Of a stretch of 64,000 bases of DNA, positions 1-9,983 are shown in pieces. Both the position numbers and the translations under genes were made by a program. Where the stretch lies: NCBI RefSeq assembly GCF_000417875.1, contig NW_006920895.1, forward strand, positions 44,336-108,335, read 5' to 3'. Numbering within the stretch: position 1 is the first letter of the stretch; every line of letters starts with the position of its first letter. This DNA comes from Pseudozyma flocculosa PF-1. Lineage: Eukaryota; Basidiomycota; Ustilaginomycetes; Ustilaginales; Ustilaginaceae. The notes beneath the pieces are model-generated. The model saw only the letters and a list, made by a program, of their open reading frames with translations. It ran no database searches and was not told the DNA's origin.

Positions 1-952
1 CGCCGAACTGCTCCTGCTGCCAGGTCAAGGCGGAAGAGTCGCTGATCTGGATCTGCTGGGGCTGTGCCAGGACTCCGTCGTGCTTAGGGCCAATGGAAGA
101 GGTGACGTGGCGCTTGTTGCTGCCGCCGCCCGAGCTGCCCGTCTTGCGCAGATCGGCCGAGGCCTTGGACCCCAGCGTACCGCTGCCAAAGCCGAGCATC
201 TCCTGCTGCCACGTGAGACCGCTGCTCGGCTCGGCGACCGTCGCGACGGCAGCCTCGACAGCCTTGGCGCCCTTCTGTGCGGATTTGGCGTGGGCCAGTG
301 AGGCCGAGGGCGCCGACTTCGACAGCAGGTCGACGGATGCGTCGGCTCGGTCGGCCCCGCCCCTGTTGTTGCGGCGAGCGCTGCGCGAGGCGCCCTTGGC
401 GCCGCCCGAGTGGGCATTCTTAGCCGTGGTGGTCGCTGCCGCGTCGGTCGGGGGCGATGCGGACCTCTGTTGCCGGTTGCGCTGCTGTCCGCCGTCGGCG
501 CGCTTGTTGGCGGCGTCGGAGCGGGCCTTCTTGCCTTTGGCGGGCGAAAAGCCGGCGCTAGAGTCATCCTGAAGCTCGGAGAGGGGTTTGCTGAGGGAGA
601 GCAGCCCGGGAACCTGGGAGGCTGGCTGGGCGGCGGCCATGTCTTGGGACGAAATCTTGGAAAAGTCATCGACGCTGGCGTCGGGGGTCGTCGATGTCGA
701 CTGCCGCTGTTGCTGCGACTGCTGCTGCGACTTGGCCTGGGCGGATTTCCGCTGGTTCGACGACTTCCTGCCAGAGGCCATCGCCGTCGAGGAGGCGGCG
801 TTGTTGGCGGGTCTGGTCCTGGCCTTGTCAGCCCTGGTGCGGCTGGGGGTGGCGGCAGGCGAGGAGCTGTGGGAGGACGCGCGCGAGTCGGGCCGTGAAT
901 GGACCGGTGCGGCGTGCGTATAGGCGTGCGTCGGTCTCATAGTGGCGAGCAT
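1..952 (-). CDS. Disordered protein with two LTWQQE motifs (PNRC-like), 3' end missing
   Basis: An open frame runs from an ATG at 952 off the left edge, giving about 317 residues with no stop and no intron seen. The protein is low complexity: Ser, Ala, Gln and Arg/Lys patches, including a QQQSQQQRQ stretch near residue 70. Two short conserved-looking motifs stand out, GLTWQQEMLGF (Trp about residue 248) and ALTWQQEQFG (Trp about 311), 63 residues apart. From memory this resembles the short Leu-Thr-Trp-Gln-Gln motif of PNRC-family (proline-rich nuclear receptor coactivator / mRNA decapping-associated) proteins; that assignment is inference. A second in-frame ATG at 940 could also be the start. 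The gene is transcribed divergently from the cytochrome b561-like gene. Function beyond the motif is unknown. Confidence 0.6.
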   Translation of the reverse strand, partial: MLATMRPTHAYTHAAPVHSRPDSRASSHSSSPAATPSRTRADKARTRPANNAASSTAMASGRKSSNQRKSAQAKSQQQSQQQRQSTSTTPDASVDDFSKISSQDMAAAQPASQVPGLLSLSKPLSELQDDSSAGFSPAKGKKARSDAANKRADGGQQRNRQQRSASPPTDAAATTTAKNAHSGGAKGASRSARRNNRGGADRADASVDLLSKSAPSASLAHAKSAQKGAKAVEAAVATVAEPSSGLTWQQEMLGFGSGTLGSKASADLRKTGSSGGGSNKRHVTSSIGPKHDGVLAQPQQIQISDSSALTWQQEQFG

Positions 953-2378
953 GGCGGGTGGTATAGGGGAGGATGTACGGGGAAGGTGGCGAATACGACG
1001 AGCAACGAGCGAGCGAGCGAGGATCGGCGATGGCCCGAAGCCGGATTGAAGCTCTGAGCGATAGAGAATGGGGCCGAGGTTGAGTGTCGATCAGGGCACC
1101 GCGGACGGTGGAGGTGGACGGCGTCGGGATAAGGTGCGATGGCCAAATGCGCTATGCGAGTCGGCAGGGAGCCGCGAGCGGTAGTGGCCGGATGCGAGTA
1201 GGCGGTGTCGAGGCCGGAAAGCGCAATGTCAGAGAAGCTACGAGGTGCGAGCGACGGGTTCGAAAGTGTAAAAGCTGACGACGCGGATGCCGGATGGAAG
1301 GCGCAGATGAGGTGATGTTTGCGGCGGCGAAGAGGGGTGCTCGCTGATGGAGGGTGGTGTATGATGTGTGCGGCGAGGTGACAGGAGGGCGGAAAGCAAA
1401 GGGGAGCCGTGGCAAGGGGGAAGGGAAGCGGCGGAGGCAAGGTGGTGCTGGTGGTTTCGAGGCGAGTTGAATGGTGCTGATGGTGGTGGGGGAGAGGATG
1501 GGTGTGACAGGAGCATGGATCGAGCGGTTGAAAGGGCAAGCAGGGCGACGAGATAGAGCTAGGCAGGCAGCGCAGGGCAGCGCAGGGCAGGGCTGCGCAG
1601 GGCAGGCCTCTGAACGGCCACACGCCGCCTGCAGTGACCTGGCCTGCCTCGGCCTGGCACTCACTCGCCGAGGCTGGTGTGGCCCCCTTGCCTGCGCCAG
1701 CCTGGCTGGCCGGCTGGCCGACTGTGTGGCGCAGTGCCAAATTGGGCGGGGCCAGACCAGACCCACGGCCGCCGAGTCAGTCAGTCAGTCAGTCAGTCAG
1801 TCAGCTCCAGGCCGAATCGGGCAGGGCTTCGCAGCACTTCGCCCGTGCGTGTCAATTTCGAATTGTTTGCCACACCGCCGCCGGCCACTCGGCCCCGATG
1901 CGCGGGCGATGTTGATTGACGGCATCTTCGGGGCCGCCGCTGGATTTTCGGAGCCGAGCTGGACCAGCGTCGGGCCGAGACGGCCGATGGCAGGCAGGCC
2001 GGACCACGCCAGGGAAGGGCAGGGCTGGGCCCCTCGCCCGTCTGACAAATCCGGGCGTGCCAGCTGGCCCCACCTCCACCCACGGCGCGAGGCCGGCCGG
2101 GCGTCTTCCGTGGCCATTGGCGCCACTCTGGCCGTCGTGACGGCGACGACGGCGACGATGACGACCATAGCTTGCCTTGACGACGACGACGACGACGACG
2201 GCTCCTCTCGATACCACACCGTCGCCCCTGTTACGACCACGACCACGACTCGACCCGCTGCTTGCGCCCAGACCTCCGGCTCCTCTGTGTGAAAGCCAAG
2301 GCCACCTTCGCCCGCGGCTCAGCCCAGGGTCCACGTACGTGCGCCCTTTCACATCCCTAACGGCCCTCGACGACGACC
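953..2378. other. Divergent intergenic region, 1.4 kb, no gene recognised
   Basis: This separates the minus-strand PNRC-like gene from the plus-strand b561-like gene and must hold both promoters. Many open frames cross it on both strands, but all are low-complexity (Ala, Arg, Pro, Ser) and none shows a domain. It contains repeated GCGCAGGGCAG words around 1565-1610, GGCCTGGC/GCCTGCC words around 1630-1710, and a TCAG tandem repeat at 1777-1804. Confidence 0.6.
1777..1804. repeat. (TCAG)7 microsatellite
   Basis: Seven perfect TCAG units lie in the divergent promoter region upstream of the cytochrome b561-like gene. Confidence 0.9.
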
Positions 2379-3290
2379 ATGAGCAGGAACAGCACCGACA
2401 GCTTGCAGACGCAGGACCCCGTCCCCGTCTCCGAGTCCACTACCTTGCTCAACCACGACCACGACAACAGCCGCCGGGGCGATCTCGAACAGCACGACGA
2501 TAGCCACCCCGTCTCGTTTGGCACCGTCATCAAGCAAGGAAACATGGCGAGGAGCGCGCTGCCCGTTCAGGTGAGTGGCGCGACGGCGATGGCGATGGCG
2601 GCGGTGCACGGAGTTGACAAAGGCGCATCGCGACTGAGCTGACGGGCCTTTGCTCTTCTTGTCCCATGTCATCGGCAGCTTCTGGCGCTGGCCTTTATGG
2701 CGCTCGTGTGGCGCATGGTGCTGCTCAAGATGCCCCTCTCGTCGCTGCCCCTGTTTGGCTACCACCCGCTGCTCCAGTCGCTCTCGCTGGTGCTGCTGGT
2801 CCAGTCGATCCTGGTGCTGCAGCCCACGACGCAGCACGATCCGGCGCGCAAGCTCCGCGCCATGCAGGCCCACCAGGTGCTCAACCTCGGCCTCGCGCTG
2901 CCCCTCTTCACCGCCGGCGCCACCATCATGTGGTACCTCCACGACCAGCCCGGCTCCGCCCACTTTATCTCGTGGCACGGCATCCTCGGCACCGTCGCCG
3001 TCAGCTGGGCCTGGGTCCAGGCCGCCATCGGCGCAGCCAGCGTGTGGTTCGACGGCGCCCTCCTCGGCGGCGGCGCGCGCGCCAAGCGCATCTGGAAGTG
3101 GCACCGCCTCTCGGGATACCTCCTCCTCCCGCTCTTTTTCCTCGTCGCCGCGCTCGGCGTCGCAGAGACCACCTGGGCCAGGAACAACTCGGACGCCGTC
3201 GTGCGCGTCGCCATCGTCGCCGCACTCGCCCTCGCCATCGTCCTCGTCGTCATTCGCCTCAAGCCCAGCAAGCTGCCCAAGCTCGTCTGA
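2379..3290 (+). CDS. Cytochrome b561-like membrane protein
   Basis: There are two exons, 2379-2570 and 2679-3290, with a GTGAGT donor and GGCAG acceptor; the phase is 0 at the junction. The product is 267 aa. Residues 1-64 are a polar cytosolic-looking N-terminus. Residues 65-258 hold about five hydrophobic segments. The four histidines expected of the b561 family (two transmembrane b-type haems) are at 93 (GYHPLLQ), 129 (QAHQVLN), 164 (SWHGILG) and 206 (WKWHRLSGY). Family members move electrons across membranes, commonly with ascorbate or a ferric reductase partner. The donor and acceptor here cannot be read from sequence, nor can the membrane. There is no N-terminal DOMON domain, so it is a stand-alone b561 core. 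The intron position is strongly supported because it restores the first hydrophobic helix. Confidence 0.8.
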
Positions 3291-3640
3291 GGCGGCGGGT
3301 GAACCTCGAGCAGGGAGTGAGAAGGCGAGGCGAGGCGAGGCGAGGCGAGGCGCCGGGATGAGTTGCGCGAGGAACGAGGTGGCGGCGGCGTGCGTGCGCG
3401 TTGGCTGCTTGTCGGCATCGACCCTGTGAACTACGTTCAGGCCATGCCGAGCAACGCAATGCGATGCACTGCGGCAGCCAGACATCCCGCCTCGTCCCAG
3501 TCGGCTGAGCATGTGTAGAATGAGGCGTGCTGAGGTCAGTGACGATGCTAAAAGTACAGGCTGCGGTGTGTGTGTGTGTCAACGAGCGAACGGGACGACG
3601 AGAGGCAGAGCGGGCCGGGCACGCCCAGGCAGGCGGGCGC
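3291..3640. other. Convergent intergenic region with GGCGA repeat
   Basis: This is the 3' flank of both the b561-like gene and RAD51. It holds a GGCGA pentamer array at about 3324-3352 and a short GTGTGTGTG run near 3565. No gene is seen. Confidence 0.6.
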
Positions 3641-5157
3641 TCAGTCGACCTGAAGAGACCATAGAAAGTGAGGGGCAGAGGGAGAGCGTCAGTTGCTCCA
3701 ATGTTCCACGCGATCGGCTGACGACATCCCCGCGCGGGCAGGCGGGCAGGCAGGCAGGCAGGCAGGCAGGCAGGCAAGCCCGTGACTCACGGGATCGACG
3801 ATGCCCTCGGGCGCAATGGCAAAGACGGCGTCGGCCTCGGGCAGGCAGGGCGAGTCGGCGATGCGGCAGATGCGCTGGTTGCCGCGCCCCTTGCGCAGCG
3901 ACAAACGCGTCGTCGAGGCGTGGGCGACAATGTTGCCGCCAATGGGCTTCTTGGCGTCGGCGGAAAAGGCGCTGGCGCCGTCGACCTGGGCGACGACCTG
4001 GTTGGTGATGACGACGGCGACGCCAAACTCGTCGGCGAGGCGCATCAGGACGCGCAGGAACTTGGCCAGGTGCGTCTGGCGCGCCGACAGCTCGCCGCGG
4101 CCCGAAAAGTCGGTGCGGTAGAGGGACGTGAGCGAGTCGACAATCAGCAGCGAGAAGCGCGACTCGGCCATCATGGCCGACGCCTGCAGCAGCAGCTGCA
4201 GCTGGTGGTCGGCGTTGTACGCCCGCGCGTACGCCACATTGTCGAGCACCTCTTCGCCATTGAGGCCGTACCGCTCCGCCACCGCCAGCAGTCGCACCGG
4301 TCGCTAAGCGTTGGGTGGACGACGAGGAGGGGACGCAACAAGCAGATTCGAAAGGTCAGCTTTCGCTCGATCGATAGGGTGGAAGCGAGGGGGGGCGGCA
4401 GCGATGGCGGCGCCCGGCGACCATTGCCAGAACAACTCACAAACGTGCCCTCGGTGTCAATGTACAGGCACTTGCCCTCTCCTCCGCCCATGTCGACGGG
4501 CAGCTGGCAGGTGACGGCGAGCGTGTGGCACAGCTGGCTCTTGCCCGTCCGGAACTCGCCATAGAGCTCGGTGATGCTGCCAGTCTCCATGCCGCCGCCG
4601 AGGATGGCGTCGAGGTTCTTGGAGCCGGTGGTGATGGTGATGAGCTCGTTTCTGCGCGCGTGAAACTCGGTGGCGGTGGTGAAGCCCATCGGCACGAGCT
4701 TGCCGGCTGCCAGAGCAGAACCAGGACAACAACGGGTCGCAGCAGGTTACTGGCATCAGCACGGCAGCATCGCCACTCCTCTTTCGCAAGCGGGACAGGG
4801 GGGGACGCACCTTCTGCCAGGATCTTGTCGGCCTTGGCCTCGGAGATGCCCTTGACGAGCAAGAGGTTCTTCTTGGGCGTGAAGGCGACGCTCTCGATGG
4901 TGTGGTAGCCAGCCTCGGCCAGCTTCTTGCAGTCCGAGCCCGAGATGCCAAACTCCTGCAGAGTGGGTGCGACAAAGGCCGGGCGGGGTCAGCGAGCCCA
5001 GAACCCTGTCAATGGCGAGCCGCTGCACTGCGCCGCGCCGCGCCGGCACCGGCACGCGCTCACTCACCTCGAGCTTGTTGATGAGCAACGGGCCGAAAGC
5101 CTCGCCCATGTCATCCTCGCCACCGCCGTTGCCATGGTCGCTACCGGCCTGCGACAT
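3641..5157 (-). CDS. RAD51: RAD51 recombinase
   Basis: RAD51 polymerises on single-stranded DNA and drives strand exchange in homologous recombination in the nucleus. Five exons are read: 5068-5157, 4811-4955, 4441-4706, 3791-4303 and 3641-3649. All phases agree, giving 340 aa, the usual length for fungal RAD51. An N-terminal helix-hairpin region covers residues 15-75 ([25 protein letters not shown]). The ATPase core has Walker A GEFRTGKS at 128-135 (Lys134) and Walker B LLIVDS ending at about Ser224. Typical RAD51 signatures include [25 protein letters not shown] and [20 protein letters not shown]51 is favoured over DMC1 by the TTATEFH segment and overall match. The last exon contributes only Val-Asp-stop. 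It lies downstream of COG5 on the same strand. Confidence 0.93.
3745..3776. repeat. (GGCA)8 microsatellite in the last RAD51 intron
   Basis: Eight GGCA units lie inside the 141-nt terminal intron of RAD51. If the intron were retained, the minus strand would read them as a Cys-Leu-Pro-Ala repeat. Confidence 0.9.
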
Positions 5158-5727
5158 GCTGAGAGAGCGCCAGGGGGGATGCGAGACCGAGGGGGCGAGG
5201 GTAAAGTGGAGGTCGGCGAGGGTGGCGTGCGTGGCTCGGCGAGAGGCGGTCGGTCGGGACGGTGGCGGGCAAGTGCCGTCTGCCGCTGCTCTGGATGTTG
5301 GGGTCGGAGACGGTGAGTAAAGGGGGGCGGGAAGGGTCGAGTGGCGAGGGGAGGATGGTGGTGGTGCTGCGGGTGGCGGCGGTGGCGATCCGGGTGGCGA
5401 AAATGCGCTCAAGGTCGAGGGACCGAGGGGCCAAGGCGGGCCCAGCTCGAGCATGGGCTCAGCCCACAGCCAGCCAGCCAGCCAGCCAGCCAGCCTGCGA
5501 ACCTGGGCCGAACCCCTGCCAGGGCGAAAGTGTTGGATTCCCAAGAATTTCCGGGGTCAACCGACCGGCCGGCCGCGACGCGTCGCCTGCCCAAGCGCGA
5601 CCGGGAGCCCCGGGCCAGGGCCCCCTCGACCGACGCCTGCTGCTGTTGGCTGGCATGCATGCTATCTCTGGAGACGTTGCGAAGACGGCCGTCTGTAGCT
5701 CAGACCATCCGCTCAATCGTTCGGTGG
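5158..5727. other. RAD51 upstream region / COG5 3' flank
   Basis: It must carry the RAD51 promoter and the end of the COG5 transcript. A CAGC tandem repeat lies at 5467-5494. No further gene is supported; the open frames here are low complexity. Confidence 0.6.
5467..5494. repeat. (CAGC)7 microsatellite
   Basis: Seven CAGC units lie about 300 bp upstream of the RAD51 start codon. A similar CAGC array lies at 21481-21500 upstream of SWP1/RPS20. Confidence 0.88.
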
Positions 5728-8700
5728 CTAGGGATACAGGGGTGGGACGTGAGCGGGGCCATTGCCATCACTCCCCGCGCTGGCGGCTGCGGCCGAGGGA
5801 CGCTGCTGCGCCATCTCGATCCACGCTCGCACCCTGTCCTCGACCGCGCTAGCGTCGAGGTGCCGCAAGAGCTCCTCCAGGACCTGATGCTCCTCTCCCA
5901 CCTCCTCCGTCTCCTCCGGCTCTTCCGCCCGCCCACCTTGGCCGCCGCCGCCGCGCAGGGCAAGGATCCAGTCGACGTACTGCTTCCTCGTCCAGCCTTT
6001 GCGCTCGTACGGCCACTGGAACGAGATCGACGTCGACTCGGTCCGGCCCAGGAGGTGGTGCGCGACAAGGTGCTTGGGTATCGGCGCTATCCGCTGGTCG
6101 TGCTGTGGTGCATCGAGGATCTCTGGCGTAGACAAGAAGAGGAACGACCTGGTGTGGCGGCGACGAAGGCAGGCCACATCGAGGTAGGTCAGCGGGGTCA
6201 GGGGGATGATGCGGACGCCACGGCGAGCCAAAACACCTACCGGAACGCTCGAAGCGCCTTCCACACCGCTCCGCACGACGAGATGTCCATCCTGCCGCCC
6301 CTCTTGGTCGCCGCCGACGCCTCATCGCGGTGCGGGGCGCCCGGATCCAACGCGGGGCAGGGCAGGTCGGTGACGAGCTGCTCAATGGCAAATTCGAGTG
6401 CCGTCATGTCGGCCGTCAGCTTCAGCTTGCCCGCCTCCGAGAGCGGACGCAGCAGCGAGGCGTGCAGCAGGAAGACGCGCAGCGTCCATCGCGCCAGTCC
6501 CAACGCCCTGGTAGCCGCGAGGGATGGACGAATGCAATATGGGGAACGGAGGGGCAGGCGCGTCAGCGAGCCTAGATCGAGGGCCTGAGGGGCAGAATTC
6601 AAAGATGCCCCGCGAGGCGACCCACCATCTCGACTTGATCAGCCCGACGCCGTAGCGGGCGAGGAGCTTCTCGCGAAGGTACCAGATCTCGTCGCACAGG
6701 TCGTCCATGTACACGCTCGATCCCGTCCCGCCTCCGATCGTCACCCTCTCTGCGCCGCCGCTGCCACCGCCCGCGGCAGGCCCCGACTTGCCCAGATTGG
6801 CCTGGTGCATCCGTGCCAGCGTCGTGGCAATCTCGCGCTGCGCGGTCGTGATGAGCGGGCCGCCGATGCTATCCTGCCACGCCCGATCGACCTCGCGAGA
6901 GAGCGTCGAGAGCCGCGACGAGAGCCACGGATCGGTCTGCTCCGCGGCCAGCATGCCGAGGCCTTGAGAGATGCTGCAAGCGAACGAGGCGAGCCCGGCG
7001 TTGAGCAGCTGCGAGGCAGTCGTGTCGTGCGCCTGCAGCGTGTAGGCGGTCGCATCCCGTGCCGCCTGCTCGCGAGTCGAGTCGGCGAGACCAGAAGAGT
7101 GAGGCGGGAGCCGCCGTCGTCAGCGGAGCGCAGGACAGCGCCGTTGGCCATCGTTGCTCAGGCAGGCGGCCCGCGACTCACCGTCTTTTCAATCCTCGTC
7201 GAGATGTCTTCAACTAGACCCTCCACCCGTCGTGCCGCAGCCTTGCTCAGCAGCGGATCAAAGCGCGCAGCGTCCAGGAGGTTGCTGATGGCGCGCACTG
7301 CGCTCTCGCCCTCCTCAACGGTCGGGCTTCGGCGAGGGCCGAGCGCAGACTGGACGGTCTCGCTCATCTTGGCCGTGGCGGCGTCCAGGTAGGCGCCCTC
7401 GAGATGCGACAGCGACCGCAGAACGATGACCGTCTCGGGGCTGCCTCCCCCGTGCGATCGACGTTGAACCGGCGATCGAGGTGTCAGTCTCGTGCCACCA
7501 GCGCCGCTGCCCGTCCGGCGAGACCCGCTCCCACTCACCTCTGCTGGTTGACCGTGTACGCAATGTCCGTGTAGACCGAGACCTTGGCAAAGAACTGGTG
7601 AAAGAGCCGCAGCAGCGCAGCGTAGCCTCCCGTCGGACCACCGGCAGCGACGGAGGAGGACGCCGCGGACGAGAGGATCTGCGCGACAAAGGGCGACCTC
7701 CTGGCAGCCTCCTTGGATTGCGCCTCAAACGAGCTGGCCAGCGTCGTCCAGAACGTCAGGCTGGGCCGGTCACCGAGCACCTGGAGCGCCTCGTCGAGGA
7801 AGTTGACGCCAGTCTGGGCGTCCATCTTGAGGCGCAGCACCCTTTCGAGTGTGTAGACCTTGGAGCAGACGGCGCCCATCTCGACGACAATCAGCGTCTC
7901 GAGGCGTCGGAAGAGGGCTGCCGTCCACGTCGCTGTGGCGGTCGCCTGGGCGGAGGCGTCGGGGGCGGCCTGCCTCCGGCCCTTGTAGGATGCGTACGTG
8001 GACGGAGCCGCCGCCGTCGGCTCTGGAAAAGGGGCAAGAGAAGAGCAGGGTCAACGTCAGGGAGGGTTTTGCCACCAGGCGGAACTCTCCGTGTCAGCGG
8101 TTACAGTGCCACGCGCCGCGAGCGTGAATCGGCATGCGCACCTTTCAATCCACCGAGTTCACGACCGAGGGACGCCATGTCGAAGGCCGCGCGGATCCGA
8201 TCCCGGACGACCTCGGTCAGGTCGGCGAGCAGGTCTCGGACCAGGTCCGGCAGCGTGCCCAGGTTGTACGCGGTTTGCAGCGATGAGCTCAGCATGATGG
8301 GAGACTGGTCCCGGCAAAGGAGGGGGCGCGGAAGATCAGCGAGTCGGTCGGTGGTGCAGGGCGCAAGCAGCAGAGGAAGGGCAGTCCGGGCACTCACCAA
8401 ATCGCGCAGCCCCCTCACCACCATGTCCTCCATGTAGTCGGTCACCGTCTGCCGCGCCTCGTCGATCGACGGCAGGTAGTGCTTGACAAAGTCGAGGTCC
8501 AGGAGCGACGGCCCGTCGCCTGCGTCGCCTGCGTGCGCCGAGGGCGATTCGTTGCCGTCTCCCTCTGAGCCAGCTGGTTCACCATCTCTCTCGAGCATCG
8601 AGGCTGTCGCACAGGTGAGATGGGTGAATCATCAGCCGGCCTGCCGTGCTGGCGTCTTGGGGCCGTTTGGCTCTGCGGTGCGCCGACTCACTGATCTCGT

Positions 8701-9625
8701 TGATGATAAGGGCCGCCCTTGCGAGCTCCCTGCCGCGTACCTGGCCGATGATGGCGTCGGGGGCGTCCTCGTCGTCTTGCTGCTGGCGACCCGTCGCCGC
8801 ATCGGATGCCGGTCCTGCCCCCGCCTTGGCCGAGTCGCCGCCAAAGAGGACGTCCATCTGCGCCTCGAGCCGTCTCGCCACGGTGACGAACCTGGACGCC
8901 TTGGCGACGAGGTCCGAAGCCGCGTCGATGCGGACGAGATCACGCTGGTGCTGCTGCAGCTTGATAAAGGGCTCGTGCACCTTGGCCCGCAGGCCCGCCA
9001 CCTCGCCGTCGAGCACCGCGACGCCGCTGCGCAGATCAGAGAGCCGCTGCTCCATCCTCGAGATGCCCGCCACGCGCCCGAGCAGCTGCGATGCGTTGGC
9101 CTCGACCTCTGCATTGATCGAGCTCTGGATCTCGTCGATGGCCACATTGAGGCGGCTGATGGCGAGGCTGAGGTCGCCTTCGTCCTGGTCGAGGCGAAGC
9201 GAGCTGGCGAGCGGCACCTGCCCAGCCGAGGCGAGGCGGTCCGCCGGAGGTTCCAGGGTCAGCTCGCCGGACGCCGGCGCTGCATCGTTGGCGATATGCG
9301 AGGGGGTGCCGCTTCCGTTGGCCGCCGACGATGGGTCGACGGTGGTGGCAGCGGCGGGCCGGGAGGCATCTGCGCTGTTGGGCCCTCGGGACGCGGACGC
9401 TAGGAGATGGTTCTTGGCCAGCAGCTGGGCCACGACGGCCTGAACGTCAAAGTTTGGCTGGAGAAAGGCATCGAGATCTGCTGGCAGCGAGGCGGGTGGA
9501 AAGCGCGATGGGCATCGTTCAGACGGGTATGAGCAAGCGCGCAAGGAAACGGGCGGCACGGCCATCTGGCTGTTCTGTTCAGGTGCCTGGGATCACTGAC
9601 CGACAAGGGACGATTCTGCCGACAT
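5728..9625 (-). CDS. COG5: Conserved oligomeric Golgi complex subunit 5
   Basis: COG5 is a lobe B subunit of the COG tether, which captures retrograde vesicles at the Golgi and keeps glycosyltransferases in place. Nine exons fit in phase: 9601-9625, 8692-9477, 8398-8603, 8142-8304, 7539-8022, 7182-7440, 6626-7065, 6241-6507 and 5728-6148, for about 1016 aa. Recognisable segments are an N-terminal FLQPNFDVQ, the COG5-type helical stretch around GRVAGISRMEQRLSDLRSGV, the central VVEMGAVCSKVYTLERVLRL and GVNFLDEALQVL, QQSPETVIVLRSL, and the C-terminal AIEQLVTDLPCPALD and PIPKHLVAHHLL. The first exon (25 nt, MSAESSLV) is the least certain. Its acceptor is a CAGCAG pair, so one residue may be alternatively included; the acceptor of exon 7 is also ambiguous by three bases. 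The protein is longer than animal COG5 because of Ala/Ser-rich inserts. Confidence 0.88.
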
Positions 9626-9983
9626 GGCCTCGACGGCAGCGCTTCTCTATTGCCTGTGCCCGGCGAGTAGCGAAGGCTGTTGAAAAGGCGAGGTAGTGAG
9701 TGGGAGTGGTGGTGGTGGTGGTGGTCCGAAGCGTGGGTGCGGCTACAGGAAGAACGAGGAGCACGCCGCCGCCGCCGCCGCCCCGCAGTGTGGGCTCTCG
9801 GATTTCGGGCGAGCAGTGGCACAGGCCAGCAGGCAGAGCAGGTAGGCACCTCTTGGCCCTCTCCATCTGGTACCTGGCCTCGACGCCGACAGACAAGCAT
9901 TCGCACGTTTGCTCCCGCACCGCCACTCTGCTATATTCCATCGCTCTGCTCTGCGCGTGTCGTACGAGGGCCGCGCCAAAGGC
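9626..9983. other. COG5 upstream region / DCD1 3' flank
   Basis: It holds a GTGGTG run at about 9699-9725 and a GCCGCC run near 9765-9785. No gene is seen. Confidence 0.55.

Noticed and set aside
1471..2292. 273-codon plus-strand open frame upstream of the b561-like gene
   Set aside because: Low complexity, no domain, includes the TCAG array read as Ser-Gln-Ser-Val repeats; GC-rich DNA has few chance stops.
2349..3512. 387-codon minus-strand frame over the b561-like gene
   Set aside because: Antisense to a well-supported two-exon gene; composition typical of a shadow frame.
5457..5500. CRISPR-like or mobile-element repeats among the tetranucleotide arrays
   Set aside because: They are simple microsatellites without spacers, terminal repeats or transposase genes.
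5690..5730. TGTAGCTCAG, like a tRNA A box
   Set aside because: No B box or cloverleaf follows.
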